A DNA stretch of 64,000 nucleotides from Streptomyces nigrescens (GTDB lineage Bacteria > Actinomycetota > Actinomycetes > Streptomycetales > Streptomycetaceae), in the NCBI GenBank assembly GCA_024349765.1, contig AP026073.1:7068001-7132000 (forward strand). Reading direction: 5' to 3'. Positions 7,986 to 17,589 of this stretch are shown piece after piece. A program made the position numbers and the translations under genes. A model generated the notes under the pieces. That model searched no databases. It was given only the letters and a program-made list of their open reading frames with translations, and had not been told where the DNA came from. The first letter of the stretch is position 1, and each line of letters starts with the position of its first letter.

Positions 7986-8419
7986 CCCACGTACCCGTCT
8001 GTCCCGCCGTCGGGGTTGTTCGCCGTTGCGCGCTTTGCGGCGCCCCGTACGTACCCGGCCGTCCCGCCGCGGGTCGTCTCGCCGTTGCGCCTGGCGGCGG
8101 GCGTTGTTTGTCGGGTGCGGTGCCGGCCCTCCAGACTTCGTCCTCCGGTCCAGCCCCTCCCGTGAGTGGGAGTTTCCAAGCTGGTTGGGGGCGGACCTGG
8201 TCTGTTGGCTGCACGCACGTGGCATTACGTACACCCCCACCGGCCTTTCCCACTCCTCCAACGGGAGGGGACGGGCCGGAGGGGCCGGTTGTGTGGACGT
8301 AAAGCGTCAGCAGTCCACACAACCGGCCCCGGAGGCCCGTCACCGCACCCAACAACCACCCAGCCCGCCGCAGGCGCAACGGCGAGAAACCACCACGGCG
8401 GGACAGCCAGGTACGTGGG
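7986..8419. repeat. Composite palindromic repeat element, copy A
   Basis: About 434 bases, ending one base before the stop codon of the downstream YbjN-like gene. The element is closely similar, in inverted orientation, to copy B at 22296-22673. Its ends are mirror images: it opens CCCACGTACC and closes GGTACGTGGG, each followed inward by GTCCCGCCG, CGCCGTTGCGCC and GGGTGCGGTG-type blocks. The core is a perfect hairpin with 18-bp arms (8281-8298 and 8313-8330) around a 14-nt loop. Copy A also carries an extra tandem copy of the outer block (about 7990-8035 and 8048-8095). No protein frame is convincing. It could be a non-autonomous mobile element or a structured RNA. Confidence 0.85.
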
Positions 8420-8944
8420 CTACTCGCCCCTACGCGTCAGATGCGCGAAAGCGTCCAAGTTCCGCGTCGACTCCCCCCGCGAGACCCGCCACGCGTACTC
8501 CTTGCGGATGGCCGTGGCGAAGCCCATTTCGAGGAGGGTGTTGAAGCTGCCGTCGGCGTTCTCGAGGACGGTGCCGAGGATGCGGTCCAGCTCGTCCGGT
8601 GTGACCGCGATGAGCGGCAGCTTGCCGGCGAGGTAGATGTCGCCGAGCTTGTCGATCGCGTAACTCACGCCGTAGAGGCGGGTGTTGCGCTCCAGGAGCC
8701 ACCGGTGCACGGCCTCGTGGTTCTCGTCCGGGCGGCGGACGACGAAGGCGTTGATGGAGAGGGAGTGCCGGCCGACGATGAGCGAGCAGGTCGTCGACAG
8801 CTTGCGGGTCCCGGGGAGCTTGACGACGTAGTTGCCGTCGGACGGGGACTCCCATTCCAGGCCGGCGTCGTCCAGCGCCGTCTCGATCACCCGCCGTGCG
8901 TCCGCGGGGCGTACGTCGTCAGCCTGGGGCAGGTCGTCAGCCAT
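8420..8944 (-). CDS. YbjN domain-containing protein
   Basis: 174 aa. The central domain (about residues 15-150; [64 protein letters not shown]) fits the YbjN family, a type III secretion chaperone-like fold. This family is very often encoded beside mshA in actinomycetes, as here: its ATG overlaps the mshA stop by eight bases, so the two are co-translated. Function is unclear; in other bacteria YbjN is tied to stress tolerance. Cytoplasmic. Its stop codon abuts repeat copy A. Confidence 0.85.
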   Translation of the reverse strand: MADDLPQADDVRPADARRVIETALDDAGLEWESPSDGNYVVKLPGTRKLSTTCSLIVGRHSLSINAFVVRRPDENHEAVHRWLLERNTRLYGVSYAIDKLGDIYLAGKLPLIAVTPDELDRILGTVLENADGSFNTLLEMGFATAIRKEYAWRVSRGESTRNLDAFAHLTRRGE

Positions 8945-10307
8945 GGGCCGATCGTAGGTGACGCCGCCGCTCCTGCATCGCGGCGGTGTAGACGTCGCCG
9001 GTGGCCGCGGCGGCGGTGTCCCAGCCGAAGGACTGCGCGTGCCGGGCGGCGTCGGCGCCCATGCGGGTGGCGAGGTCCGGGTCCTCGAGGAAGCGCCGCA
9101 GGGCGCGGGCGTAGTCGGCGGGGTCGTGGCCGGTGACGAGGAAGCCGCTGACGCCGTCGCGGACGGCCACCGGCAGGCCGCCGACCGCGGCGGCGATGAC
9201 CGGGGTGCCGCAGGCCTGGGCCTCGATGGCGACCAGGCCGAAGGACTCGCTGTACGAGGGCATGACCAGGACGGAGGCGGCGCGGTACCAGTCGGCGAGC
9301 TGTTCCTGGCCGACCGGCGGGCGGAACCGCACGAGGTCGGCGATGCCCAGCCGGGCGGCGAGCTTCTGCAGGCCCTCGGGCTTGGCCAGGCCGCTGCCGC
9401 TGGGGCCGCCGACGACCGGTACGACGAGCCGGGAGCGCAGTGAGGGGTCCTCGGCCAGCAGGGCGGCGGTCGCGCGCAGCAGGATGTCGGGGGCCTTGAG
9501 GGGCTGTATGCGCCCGGCGAAGAGCGGGATGACCGCGTCCTGGGGGAGGCCGAGGCGGGCGCGGGCCGCGGCCCGGCTCTCGGCGATGCCGCCGTGGGTG
9601 GGCCGGAAGCGGTCGAGGTTGACGCCGGGGTGGACGACCGCGACCCGGCCGGGGGCGGCGTCGTAATGCCGGATCAGCTCGTCGGCCTCCTCGGCGGTGT
9701 TGGCTATCAGGCGGTCGGCGGCCCGGACGACCTGGGTCTCGCCGATGACCCGGGCGGCCGGCTCGGGGGTGTCACCGACGGCCAGGGCGGCGTTCTTGAC
9801 CTTGGCCATGGTGTGCATGGCGTGCACCAGCGGGACGCCCCAGCGCTCGGCGGCGAGCCAGCCGACGTGGCCGGAGAGCCAGTAGTGGGAGTGGACCAGG
9901 TCGTAGTAGCCGGGGCGGTGGCCGGCCCAGGCCTGCATCACGCCGTGGGTGAAGGCGCACAGCTGGGCGGGGAGCTCCTCCTTGGCCAGGCCCTCGTAGG
10001 GGCCGGCGTCGACGTGCCGGACGAGGACGCCGGGGGCGAGGTCGACGGCGGGCGGGAGGGTGCCCGTGGTGGCGCGGGTGAAGATCTCCACCTCGATGTT
10101 GATCGAGGCGAGCTTCTTGGCGAGCTCGACGATGTAGACGTTCATGCCGCCGGCGTCGCCGGTGCCGGGCTGGTGCAGCGGGGAGGTGTGGACGCTGAGC
10201 ATCGCCACCCGGCGCGGACGGCGCGCGCCGCCGGGCAGACGCAGCCGCGACGGTGCCGGGAACGGGCCATGGGGACGGCTGCGGAGCCGGGACACATAGG
10301 GGCTCAC
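8937..10307 (-). CDS. mshA: MshA, D-inositol-3-phosphate glycosyltransferase
   Basis: 456 aa, GT4-family glycosyltransferase. The N-terminal signature [20 protein letters not shown] is the MshA UDP-sugar/acceptor region; the C-terminal sugar-nucleotide site reads [24 protein letters not shown]. It joins UDP-GlcNAc to 1-L-myo-inositol-1-phosphate, the first step of mycothiol synthesis, in the cytoplasm. The GTG start at 10307 is preceded by a full AGGAGG, which settles the start despite a 35-residue basic N-terminal extension. First gene of a pair with the YbjN-like gene. mshD, the last mycothiol gene, lies 9 kb away. Confidence 0.95.
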   Translation of the reverse strand: MSPYVSRLRSRPHGPFPAPSRLRLPGGARRPRRVAMLSVHTSPLHQPGTGDAGGMNVYIVELAKKLASINIEVEIFTRATTGTLPPAVDLAPGVLVRHVDAGPYEGLAKEELPAQLCAFTHGVMQAWAGHRPGYYDLVHSHYWLSGHVGWLAAERWGVPLVHAMHTMAKVKNAALAVGDTPEPAARVIGETQVVRAADRLIANTAEEADELIRHYDAAPGRVAVVHPGVNLDRFRPTHGGIAESRAAARARLGLPQDAVIPLFAGRIQPLKAPDILLRATAALLAEDPSLRSRLVVPVVGGPSGSGLAKPEGLQKLAARLGIADLVRFRPPVGQEQLADWYRAASVLVMPSYSESFGLVAIEAQACGTPVIAAAVGGLPVAVRDGVSGFLVTGHDPADYARALRRFLEDPDLATRMGADAARHAQSFGWDTAAAATGDVYTAAMQERRRHLRSAHG

Positions 10308-10403
10308 GTCGAGCTACCTCCTAGCCGGGGCGCGGCGGCACGCCACCGACCTGCTGCAACAACACATCCGGGCGATGCATTTCCGTCCGGCGGTCCATCG
10401 TCG

Positions 10404-10418
10404 CACTTTGCCAAAGTG
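10404..10418. promoter_or_regulatory. Candidate operator, mshA/methyltransferase spacer
   Basis: CACTTTG-C-CAAAGTG, perfect 7-bp inverted repeat in the 188-base divergent spacer, about 100 bases before the mshA start. It is followed by three GTGACCG repeats (about 10418-10455), two of them within GCACGTGACCG. These could be regulator or promoter elements; the binding protein is unknown. Confidence 0.45.
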
Positions 10419-10495
10419 TGACCGTTCGGTGCACGTGACCGATCGCACGTGACCGTGGGACAAGGAGGGCTCCGGCCCCCCATACTCTCGAAGCC

Positions 10496-11320
10496 ATGCC
10501 CCGCCGCCCCACCCCCGCTCACCCCGCGCCGACCCGGCCCGTCGGCAGTGCGACCCGCGGGACCACCAACCCCAACCGGCTGCGCCGGATGGACCGCTGG
10601 ATAGCCGCGGAACACGGCACCGCGCTGCGCCGCGCGGCCGACCCGGTCGCGGTCGACCTCGGCTACGGCGCCGCGCCCTGGACCGCCGTCGAGCTGCTGG
10701 GCCGGCTGCGCACGGTCCGCCCCGACGCCCGGGTCGTCGGCATAGAGATCGACCCGGCGCGGGTGGCGGCCGCCCGCCCGTACGAGAAGCCGGGGCTGGA
10801 CTTCCTGCACGGCGGCTTCGAGGTGCCGCTGCCCGGCGACCGGGGGCGGGCGCCGGTCCTGATACGGGCCGCGAACGTGCTGCGGCAGTACGACGAGGAC
10901 GAGGTGGCCGCCGTCTGGCGGCGGCTGTGTGCGCGGCTGGCCCCCGGCGGGCTGCTGGTCGAGGGCACCTGCGACGAGATAGGGCGCCGGCACGTATGGG
11001 TGGCGCTGGGCCCCGAAGGGCCTCGCACGGTCACCTTCGCGGCCCGGCTCGGCACCCTGGAGACCCCCTCCGACCTGGCCGAACGCCTCCCCAAGGCGCT
11101 GATACACCGCAATGTGCCGGGCGAACCGGTGCACGCCTTCCTGCGCGACTTCGACCGGGCCTGGGCGGCCGCCGCCCCGCTGGGTGCGCTCGGGGCGCGG
11201 CAGCGGTGGCGGGCCGCGGTGACGTCCCTCGCGGCGGACTGGCCGCTGGCCGGTGACCCGCGGCGGCGGCGCCAGGGCGAGGTCACCGTGCGCTGGGAGG
11301 CGCTGGCGCCGCGCGGCTAG
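10496..11320 (+). CDS. SAM-dependent methyltransferase-like protein
   Basis: 274 aa. Rossmann-type SAM motifs are present: VDLGYGAAPWTAVELL (motif I with tyrosine in place of a glycine-rich turn), VVGIEIDPARV, and LIRAANVLRQYDEDEV / LAPGGLLVEGTCDE. The N-terminus is short and Pro/Arg-rich. Substrate unknown. A -10-like CATACT lies 11 bases before the ATG, so the transcript may have almost no leader. Divergent from mshA, a pairing I recall from other Streptomyces. Confidence 0.8.
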   Translation: MPRRPTPAHPAPTRPVGSATRGTTNPNRLRRMDRWIAAEHGTALRRAADPVAVDLGYGAAPWTAVELLGRLRTVRPDARVVGIEIDPARVAAARPYEKPGLDFLHGGFEVPLPGDRGRAPVLIRAANVLRQYDEDEVAAVWRRLCARLAPGGLLVEGTCDEIGRRHVWVALGPEGPRTVTFAARLGTLETPSDLAERLPKALIHRNVPGEPVHAFLRDFDRAWAAAAPLGALGARQRWRAAVTSLAADWPLAGDPRRRRQGEVTVRWEALAPRG

Positions 11321-11375
11321 GCGCGGTCCGGTGCGTTCGTCCCCGCGAGCGCCCGCGCGCCCGCCCGGACCACGG

Positions 11376-12263
11376 TCACACCGCCAGCGGGGTCGCCGCC
11401 GGGCCGCGGGCCGCGGCGGGCCGGGCCGCCAGTTCGCGCAGCCGCCGCTCGGTCGTCGAGCCGCGCGGGGCCGTGTACGTGACCAGCGCCTGGTCCGGGT
11501 CGGTGGTCAGCCGGAAGCTCTCGAAGGTGATCTCCAGCTCGCCGACGTCCGGGTGCCTCAGGCGCTTGGTCCCGCGCAGGCACTCGCGCACCGACTGGGC
11601 CTCCCAGATCCGCCGGAAGTCCGCGCTGCGCGCCAGCAGTTCGTTCACGACCTCGCAGATCCGCGGGTCGTCCGGGTGCCGGCCGCTGTCGGCGCGCAGA
11701 TTGCCGACCACCTCGACGGCCTTGTCCTCCCAGTCGGGGTGCAGCGCGCGGGCCGCCGGGTCGAGGAAGACCAGCAGTGCGGTGTTCCGCCGGTCCGGGC
11801 TGAGCGCGTCCAGGTCGAAGGCGATCCGGCCGCCGAGCGCGTTCCAGGCCAGGATGTCCAGGCCGCGGCCGATGACCATGGCCGGGACGGTGCTCGCCAT
11901 GGCGTCCAGCAGCTGCCGGATCTCCGGCCGTACGGTCCGCCCGGCAACCGGCCCGGGCACGCACTCCGCCTCGCTCCGGCGCCGGGGCACGGCGATGTTG
12001 CGCAGGTACGTCACCTCGCCGCCGGACAGTCGCAGCGCCCGCGCGATGGCGTCCAGGACGGAGTCGGAGATGGCGGGCGCCCGGCCCTGCTCGATGCGGG
12101 TGTAGTAGTCGACGCTGATCCCGGCGAGCTGGGCGACCTCCTCGCGCCGCAGCCCGCGCACCCGGCGGCGGCCGATCCCGCTCGGCAGGCCCAGGTCGGC
12201 CGGGTCGAGCGCGGCGCGGCGCGCCTTGAGGAACGAGCTGATCTCGATTTCCGCGTGCAGCAT
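11376..12263 (-). CDS. MmyB-type helix-turn-helix regulator
   Basis: 295 aa. N-terminal HTH (about residues 12-80; RGLRREEVAQLAGISVDYYTRIEQG) followed by the MmyB-like ligand-binding domain (about 105-270; WNALGGRIAFDLDALSPDRRN, TALLVFLDP, NLRADSGRHPDDPRI, HPDVGELEITFESFRL). This two-domain plan belongs to the large actinobacterial family thought to sense small hydrophobic ligands. It is divergent from an aldo-keto reductase with a 219-base shared spacer, so it probably controls that reductase and itself. ATG 12263. Confidence 0.9.
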   Translation of the reverse strand: MLHAEIEISSFLKARRAALDPADLGLPSGIGRRRVRGLRREEVAQLAGISVDYYTRIEQGRAPAISDSVLDAIARALRLSGGEVTYLRNIAVPRRRSEAECVPGPVAGRTVRPEIRQLLDAMASTVPAMVIGRGLDILAWNALGGRIAFDLDALSPDRRNTALLVFLDPAARALHPDWEDKAVEVVGNLRADSGRHPDDPRICEVVNELLARSADFRRIWEAQSVRECLRGTKRLRHPDVGELEITFESFRLTTDPDQALVTYTAPRGSTTERRLRELAARPAAARGPAATPLAV

Positions 12264-12482
12264 CCGTCCAGTATGCGCCGCGGCGCCGCAAGGGTGGTTC
12301 CGCCGGACCCAGGCTGTGACGGGCCTGGTCCGCTCCGGCCGGCCCCACCAGTCTGGTGCGCACGCATCCACCGATGCACCGCATCCACCACCGCACCACG
12401 GGCACCGACGCGCACGCACGCGCCGGTGCGGGGCACGTCCGTGCCGGTGCGGGCACCCACGAGAACGGACAGGGAGCAGCTC

Positions 12483-13490
12483 ATGCAGCGCAGGATCCTC
12501 GGCGGCACCGGCATCTCGGTCAGCGAGTACGCGCTCGGCGCGATGATGCTCGGCGCCTGGGGCAACACCGATCAGGACGACTGCGTACGGATCGTGCACC
12601 GTGCGCTGGACGCCGGTATCAACTTCGTGGACACCGCGGACATGTACGCGGCGGGCGGGTCCGAGGAGATCGTCGGCAAGGCGCTCAAGGGGCGCCGCGA
12701 CGACGTCGTACTGGCCAGCAAGTTCTTCAACCCGATGGGCCCGGACGCCAACCACGGCGGCACCTCCCGGCGTTGGATCGTGCGCGCGGTGGAGGACAGC
12801 CTGCGCCGGCTGGACACCGACCACCTCGACCTCTACCAGGTGCACCGCCCCGACCCCACCACCGACATCGACGAGACGCTGTCCGCGCTCTCGGACCTGG
12901 TCCGCTCCGGCAAGGTGCGGGCGATCGGCACCTCGACGTTCCCCGCCGAGGAGATCGTCGAGGCGCAGTGGACCGCCGAGCGCCGCGGCCACGTCCGCTT
13001 CCGCACCGAGCAGCCGCCGTACTCGATGCTGGCGCGCGGGGTGGAGAACGCGGTGCTGCCGACCGCGCAGCGCCACGGCATGGGCGTGCTGACCTGGGGC
13101 CCGCTCAGCGCCGGCTGGCTCTCCGGCCGCGATCTGTCGGCCAGTTCGCGGGCCGCCATGGAGTCCCGGAAGTTCGACCTGTCGGTCCCGGAGAACGCCC
13201 GCAAGGCCGAGGCGGTCCGCGCGCTGTCCGAGGTCGCGTCCGACGCCGGTCTCACCCTCCCCCACCTGGCCACCGCCTTCGTCCGCTCGCACCCGGCGGT
13301 GACCTCGGTCATCATCGGCCCGCGCACCCTCGACCAGTTGGAGAGCCTGCTGGACGGCGCCGAGGTCACCCTCGACGCGGACGTCCTGGACCGGATCGAC
13401 GCCATCGTCCCCCCGGGCACCGACCTCAACCGCGCCGACAACTACTACCTGCCCCCGGCCGTCGCGGATCCGGCACTGCGGCGCCGCTGA
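12483..13490 (+). CDS. Aldo-keto reductase
   Basis: 335 aa TIM-barrel oxidoreductase. The catalytic set is visible: DTADMYAAGGSEE (Asp and Tyr), ASKFFN (Lys), YQVHRPDP (His); the C-terminal NADPH site reads SVIIGPRTLDQLESLL. It reduces aldehydes or ketones, or oxidises aryl alcohols, using NADPH; the substrate is unknown. ATG 12483 follows gacagggagcagc. The spacer to the divergent MmyB-type regulator is rich in short CACC/GCAC and GTGCGGGCAC repeats, likely regulatory. Convergent with the Nudix gene. Confidence 0.9.
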   Translation: MQRRILGGTGISVSEYALGAMMLGAWGNTDQDDCVRIVHRALDAGINFVDTADMYAAGGSEEIVGKALKGRRDDVVLASKFFNPMGPDANHGGTSRRWIVRAVEDSLRRLDTDHLDLYQVHRPDPTTDIDETLSALSDLVRSGKVRAIGTSTFPAEEIVEAQWTAERRGHVRFRTEQPPYSMLARGVENAVLPTAQRHGMGVLTWGPLSAGWLSGRDLSASSRAAMESRKFDLSVPENARKAEAVRALSEVASDAGLTLPHLATAFVRSHPAVTSVIIGPRTLDQLESLLDGAEVTLDADVLDRIDAIVPPGTDLNRADNYYLPPAVADPALRRR

Positions 13491-13503
13491 CGCGGGTCCG
13501 CGC

Positions 13504-14001
13504 TCAGGCCAGGTGCAGCGCGGCGAGCAGCGCGTCGACCAGTGGCCGGTCCCGTTCCTGGGTGAGCCGGCCCCGGGCCTCCTCCGGCGGCAGCCACACC
13601 AGCCGGTCGACCTCGTCGGTCGGCGTGAACGCCCCCGCCAGCGCCTCGGCGGCCCAGTAACGGACCTGCTTGGGCCGCCCGTTGGCGAAGTAGTACGAGG
13701 TCGGCAGGGGCGCGCCGGGGCGGCAGTCCATGCCGGTCTCCTCGGCCACCTCGCGGACCGCGCCGGCCAGTGCGTCCTCGCCGCGCTTGAGCTTGCCCTT
13801 CGGGTGCGACCAGTCGTCATATTTCGGCCGGTGGACGAGCGCGATCTCCAGCCCGTGCTCGGCGGACGGGCGACGCCGCCACAGGACACAGCCCGCGGCC
13901 CGCACCGCCTTGCCGGCGTCCGGCTTACGTGCGTCCGCCTTGCGTGCGTCCGGCTTGCGTGCGTCCGGCTTGCGGGCCGGCCGCTCTCCGGGGGCGGTCA
14001 T
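13504..14001 (-). CDS. Nudix hydrolase with KPDAR-repeat N-terminus
   Basis: 165 aa. A complete Nudix box runs from residue 69 to 91 (G-x5-E-x7-REVAEETGM). The rest (VRAAGCVLWRR, LVHRPKYDDWSHPKGK) matches the MutT1/diadenosine-polyphosphate type that cleaves nucleoside or inositol di- and polyphosphates, but there is no C-terminal phosphoglycerate-mutase-like domain as in mycobacterial MutT1. Residues 9-30 are a 15-bp tandem repeat reading KPDAR or close variants, probably a flexible basic tail. Last gene of the ppk1-CHAD-Nudix group; ATG overlaps the CHAD stop as ATGA. Confidence 0.9.
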   Translation of the reverse strand: MTAPGERPARKPDARKPDARKADARKPDAGKAVRAAGCVLWRRRPSAEHGLEIALVHRPKYDDWSHPKGKLKRGEDALAGAVREVAEETGMDCRPGAPLPTSYYFANGRPKQVRYWAAEALAGAFTPTDEVDRLVWLPPEEARGRLTQERDRPLVDALLAALHLA

Positions 14002-15320
14002 CGGTCCACCCCCTTCAGCGCCTTCTCCCGTGACAGCCAGACGCGGCCGAAGGCGTAGCGGGCCGCCTCGACCTGGTGGCGCTGGTCGGCGTGGAGGACG
14101 CCGAGGGCGTACGCGGTGGCCGGGGCGATGCGCGGGGTGCGGGCCGCGGCGGCGGCTGCGGCGGCGGCCTCGGCGGCGTCGCGGTGGCCCTCCAGGAGCC
14201 GGGCCGCCTCCGCCAGACGGGGGTCGGCGTGCTCGGGGACGAGCACCTCCTGGGCGTAGCGGCTCAGCCGGAGCAGCACCCGGACCTGGTGCCAGGACGC
14301 GTCCTGGCGGGCGCCGTCGGCCAGCGCCTCGGCGTTGTACGGCTGGCCGGCGCGGACCAGCGGCAGCGCGCCGACCGCCTCGGCGAGCCGGCGGCCGGAC
14401 TGCTCGGCGAGCGGCGGCAGCGCCTCGGCGGCCGGGACGTCCGCGGCCGCACGGATCAGCGGCACCTCGGAGGCGAGCACGGCGACGGAGTCGGCGACCG
14501 CGTGGAAGCGGGACGAGCCCAGGGCCTGGAGCGCGGCGGAGTGGGCGCGGGTGCGGGCGAGGGTGAGCTGGCGGTCCAGCAGCGCCCCGGCCCGCGCGGC
14601 ACCGGCCGCGAGAACGGCATCGGCGTCCGGGACCTCGGCCTCCCGCCCCTCGGCGGGCCCGGTGTCGGGGGCCTCCGTCCTACGGGCGCCGGTGTCCCGC
14701 GCGTCGGCGTTCCGGGCTCCGGCGTTCCGGGCGCCGGTGGCCCGGGTTCCGCCCGGTGGTTCGGCGCGCTCGGTCCGTGCGCCGCGGCCGGTGCGCGGGG
14801 CGCGGTCGGTGCCGCGCTCGGGGCGGTCGGTGCGGCCGGTCAGGCGCGTCAGGGCGGCCATCAGCCGGTCGCGGCGGGCCGCGCAGGCCTGTTCGCGGGC
14901 CAGGGTCCCGGACAACCAGCCCAGTTCGGCGAGGAGTTGGTCGGCCCAGGCCTCTTCGGTCAGCGGCCGGAAGGTGTGCAGGGTGGCGCTGATCCGGCGG
15001 GCCGCGCGGCGCAGCCCGCGGGCGGCCGCGCCGGCGCCCTCGGCGTCCGGGCCGCTCTCCCGGTGCAGCCGCAGACCGCGCAGGAAGTCCGCGGACTGCT
15101 GGTGGAGGTAGCCGGCGAGCACGTCCTCGGCGGTGCGCCCGGCGAGGTGCGGGCCGGCTCCGGCACCGGCCGCCGGGTCGTCGTACGGCACCGGCGGACC
15201 GTACGGTCCGTAGGGTCCGTCCACCACCGCGGCACGGGCGCCGGCCGCCCCGCCGGGCTCGCATCCGGTGCCGAGGAGACCGGCCGGCCCCCCGGTCCGC
15301 TGGTCAGGTCGCTGGGCCAC
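13998..15320 (-). CDS. CHAD domain protein, polyphosphate-associated
   Basis: 440 aa. After a Gly/Ala/Pro-rich N-terminus, a CHAD-type all-helical domain begins near residue 60 ([24 protein letters not shown]) with conserved basic residues ([35 protein letters not shown]). It is split by a low-complexity linker at about 165-220 (repeated GARN/GART). CHAD domains bind inorganic polyphosphate through these basic residues and can locate on polyP granules. Overlap with ppk1 (17 bases) and with the Nudix gene makes one translational unit, so a role in polyP binding or degradation is well supported by context. Confidence 0.9.
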   Translation of the reverse strand: MAQRPDQRTGGPAGLLGTGCEPGGAAGARAAVVDGPYGPYGPPVPYDDPAAGAGAGPHLAGRTAEDVLAGYLHQQSADFLRGLRLHRESGPDAEGAGAAARGLRRAARRISATLHTFRPLTEEAWADQLLAELGWLSGTLAREQACAARRDRLMAALTRLTGRTDRPERGTDRAPRTGRGARTERAEPPGGTRATGARNAGARNADARDTGARRTEAPDTGPAEGREAEVPDADAVLAAGAARAGALLDRQLTLARTRAHSAALQALGSSRFHAVADSVAVLASEVPLIRAAADVPAAEALPPLAEQSGRRLAEAVGALPLVRAGQPYNAEALADGARQDASWHQVRVLLRLSRYAQEVLVPEHADPRLAEAARLLEGHRDAAEAAAAAAAAARTPRIAPATAYALGVLHADQRHQVEAARYAFGRVWLSREKALKGVDR

Positions 15321-17589
15321 GCCGGCGCCTCCGGGCGTCGATGAGCATTTCCTGTACGTTGCGCAGCGGCGCGCCGTCCGCGTCCACGGCGCGCCGGGTC
15401 CAGTCGCCGTCCGGGCCCAGGTGCCAGGAGGACGTGGTGTCCGAGGTACCGGTCTCCAGGAGCCGGTTGAGGGCGGCGCGGTGCGCCGGGTCGGTGACCC
15501 GGACCAGCGCCTCGATCCGCCGGTCGAGGTTGCGGTGCATCATGTCGGCGCTGCCGAGCCACACCTCGGGCTCGCCGCCGTTGCCGAAGACGAAGATCCG
15601 GGAGTGTTCCAGGAAGCGGCCGAGGATGCTGCGCACCCGGACGTTCTCGCTGAGTCCGGGCACTCCCGGTCGCAGCGCGCAGATGCCGCGCACCCAGACG
15701 TCGACCGGGACGCCGGCCTGCGAGGCGCGGTAGAGCGCGTCGATGACGGCCTCGTCGACCATCGAGTTGACCTTGATGCGGACGTAGGCGGGCCGGCCCG
15801 CGCGCTGGTGCGCGATCTCCTTGGTGATCCGCTGGATCAGGCCGTCGCGCAGGGACTTGGGGGCGACCAGGAGGCGGCGGTAGGTCTCCCGGCGGGAGTA
15901 GCCGCTCAGCCGGTTGAAGAGGTCGGAGAGGTCGGCGCCCACCTGCGCATCGGCGGTCAGCAGCCCGAGGTCCTCGTAGAGCCGGGCCGTCTTGGGGTGG
16001 TAGTTGCCGGTGCCCACGTGGGAGTAGCGGCGCAGCATGTCGCCCTCCTGGCGGACCACGAGGGAGAGCTTGCAGTGCGTCTTCAGGCCGACCAGGCCGT
16101 AGACGACGTGGCAGCCCGCCTCCTCCAGCTTGCGGGCCCACTTGATGTTGGCCTGTTCGTCGAACCGGGCCTTGATCTCGACCAGCACCAGGACCTGCTT
16201 GCCGGATTCGGCCGCGTCTATCAGGGCGTCGACGATCGGCGAGTCGCCGGAGGTGCGGTAGAGGGTCTGCTTGATGGCGAGCACGTCGGGGTCGGCCGCG
16301 GCCTGCTCCAGGAACGCCTGCACGGAGGTGGAGAAGGAGTCGTAGGGGTGGTGCAGCAGGACGTCGCGGGCGCGCAGCGCGGCGAAGATGTCCGGGGCCG
16401 AGGCGGACTCCACCTCGGCGAGGTCGCGGTGGGTGCCGGCGACGAACTTGGGGTACTTCAGCTCGGGCCGGTCCAGCGCTCCTATGCCGAACAGTCCGGT
16501 CAGGTCCAGCGGGCCGGGCAGCGGGTAGACCTCGGCGTCGGAGATCTTCAGTTCCTGGACGAGCAGGTCGAGCACCGCCGGGTCGATGGACTCCTCGACC
16601 TCCAGCCGGACCGGCGGTCCGAACCGCCGCCGCATCAGCTCCTTCTCCAGTGCCTGGAGGAGGTTCTCGGCGTCGTCCTCCTCGACCTCCAGGTCCTCGT
16701 TGCGGGTCACCCGGAACATGTGGTGCGCGCGCACCTCCATGCCCGGGAACAGCTCCTCCAGGTGGGCGGCGATGACGTCCTCGATGGGGACGTAGCGCTG
16801 CGGGGAGGCCTCCAGGAAGCGGGAGAGCAGCGGCGGGACCTTGACCCGGGCGAAGTGGTCGTGGCCGCTGACCGGGTTGCGGACGACGACGGCCAGGTTC
16901 AGCGAGAGGCCGGAGATGTACGGGAAGGGGTGCGCGGGGTCCACGGCCAGCGGCGTGAGCACCGGGAAGATCTGCTGCCGGAACAGGGTGAACAGCCGGG
17001 CCTGTTCCTTCTCGGTCAGATCGGGCCAGCGGATCAGGTGGATGCCCTGGTCGGCGAGGTCGGGGGCGATGTCCTGCTGGAAGCAGGCGGCGTGCCGGGC
17101 CATGAGCTCGCGCGAGCGGGTCCAGATCAGGTCCAGCACCTCGCGGGGCTGGAGGCCGGAGGCGGAGCGGGTGGCGACGCCGGTCGCTATCCGCCGCTTG
17201 AGTCCGGCGACCCGGACCATGAAGAACTCGTCGAGGTTGCTGGCGAAGATCGCCAGGAAGTTGGCGCGTTCGAGCAGCGGGGTGGCCGGGTCCTCGGCGA
17301 GTTCGAGCACCCGCTCGTTGAACGCCAGCCAGCTGCGTTCCCGGTCCAGGAAGCGGTCGGCGGGCAGCTCCGTGCCGTCCGCGCCCACCTCGCCCTGGTC
17401 CACGTACGCGTCCGGGTCGGCGTCGAGGTCGGGTTCCAGGCCCGGCACCGTCCCGCGGACCGCGTGCGGCCGGTGTGCGGCGATGGAGCCCACGGAAGGC
17501 TGGGCCGAGGGGGCCGCCGGGGCCTTGGCGGGCCTGGTGGCCGGCATCTCGGGCTGGACCTGTGCCTGAGCGCTGGGCTGCTGGTTCAT
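15304..17589 (-). CDS. ppk: Polyphosphate kinase 1
   Basis: 761 aa: about 75 disordered N-terminal residues and then the four PPK1 domains. [25 protein letters not shown] starts the N domain, followed by the H domain and two PLD-like catalytic domains. The [19 protein letters not shown] segment carries the conserved His region for autophosphorylation, and [24 protein letters not shown] the second conserved His region. It makes polyP from ATP reversibly, at the membrane or granules. ATG 17589 (MNQQPS); a longer frame is less likely. First gene of ppk-CHAD-Nudix. Pho control is known for ppk in Streptomyces, but I could not find a clear PHO box upstream. Confidence 0.96.
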   Translation of the reverse strand: MNQQPSAQAQVQPEMPATRPAKAPAAPSAQPSVGSIAAHRPHAVRGTVPGLEPDLDADPDAYVDQGEVGADGTELPADRFLDRERSWLAFNERVLELAEDPATPLLERANFLAIFASNLDEFFMVRVAGLKRRIATGVATRSASGLQPREVLDLIWTRSRELMARHAACFQQDIAPDLADQGIHLIRWPDLTEKEQARLFTLFRQQIFPVLTPLAVDPAHPFPYISGLSLNLAVVVRNPVSGHDHFARVKVPPLLSRFLEASPQRYVPIEDVIAAHLEELFPGMEVRAHHMFRVTRNEDLEVEEDDAENLLQALEKELMRRRFGPPVRLEVEESIDPAVLDLLVQELKISDAEVYPLPGPLDLTGLFGIGALDRPELKYPKFVAGTHRDLAEVESASAPDIFAALRARDVLLHHPYDSFSTSVQAFLEQAAADPDVLAIKQTLYRTSGDSPIVDALIDAAESGKQVLVLVEIKARFDEQANIKWARKLEEAGCHVVYGLVGLKTHCKLSLVVRQEGDMLRRYSHVGTGNYHPKTARLYEDLGLLTADAQVGADLSDLFNRLSGYSRRETYRRLLVAPKSLRDGLIQRITKEIAHQRAGRPAYVRIKVNSMVDEAVIDALYRASQAGVPVDVWVRGICALRPGVPGLSENVRVRSILGRFLEHSRIFVFGNGGEPEVWLGSADMMHRNLDRRIEALVRVTDPAHRAALNRLLETGTSDTTSSWHLGPDGDWTRRAVDADGAPLRNVQEMLIDARRRRRGPAT

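Noticed and set aside
8166-8636. Protein frames running through repeat element A
   Set aside because: The frames differ between copies A and B and contain no conserved domain; the DNA pattern is palindromic and not codon-like.
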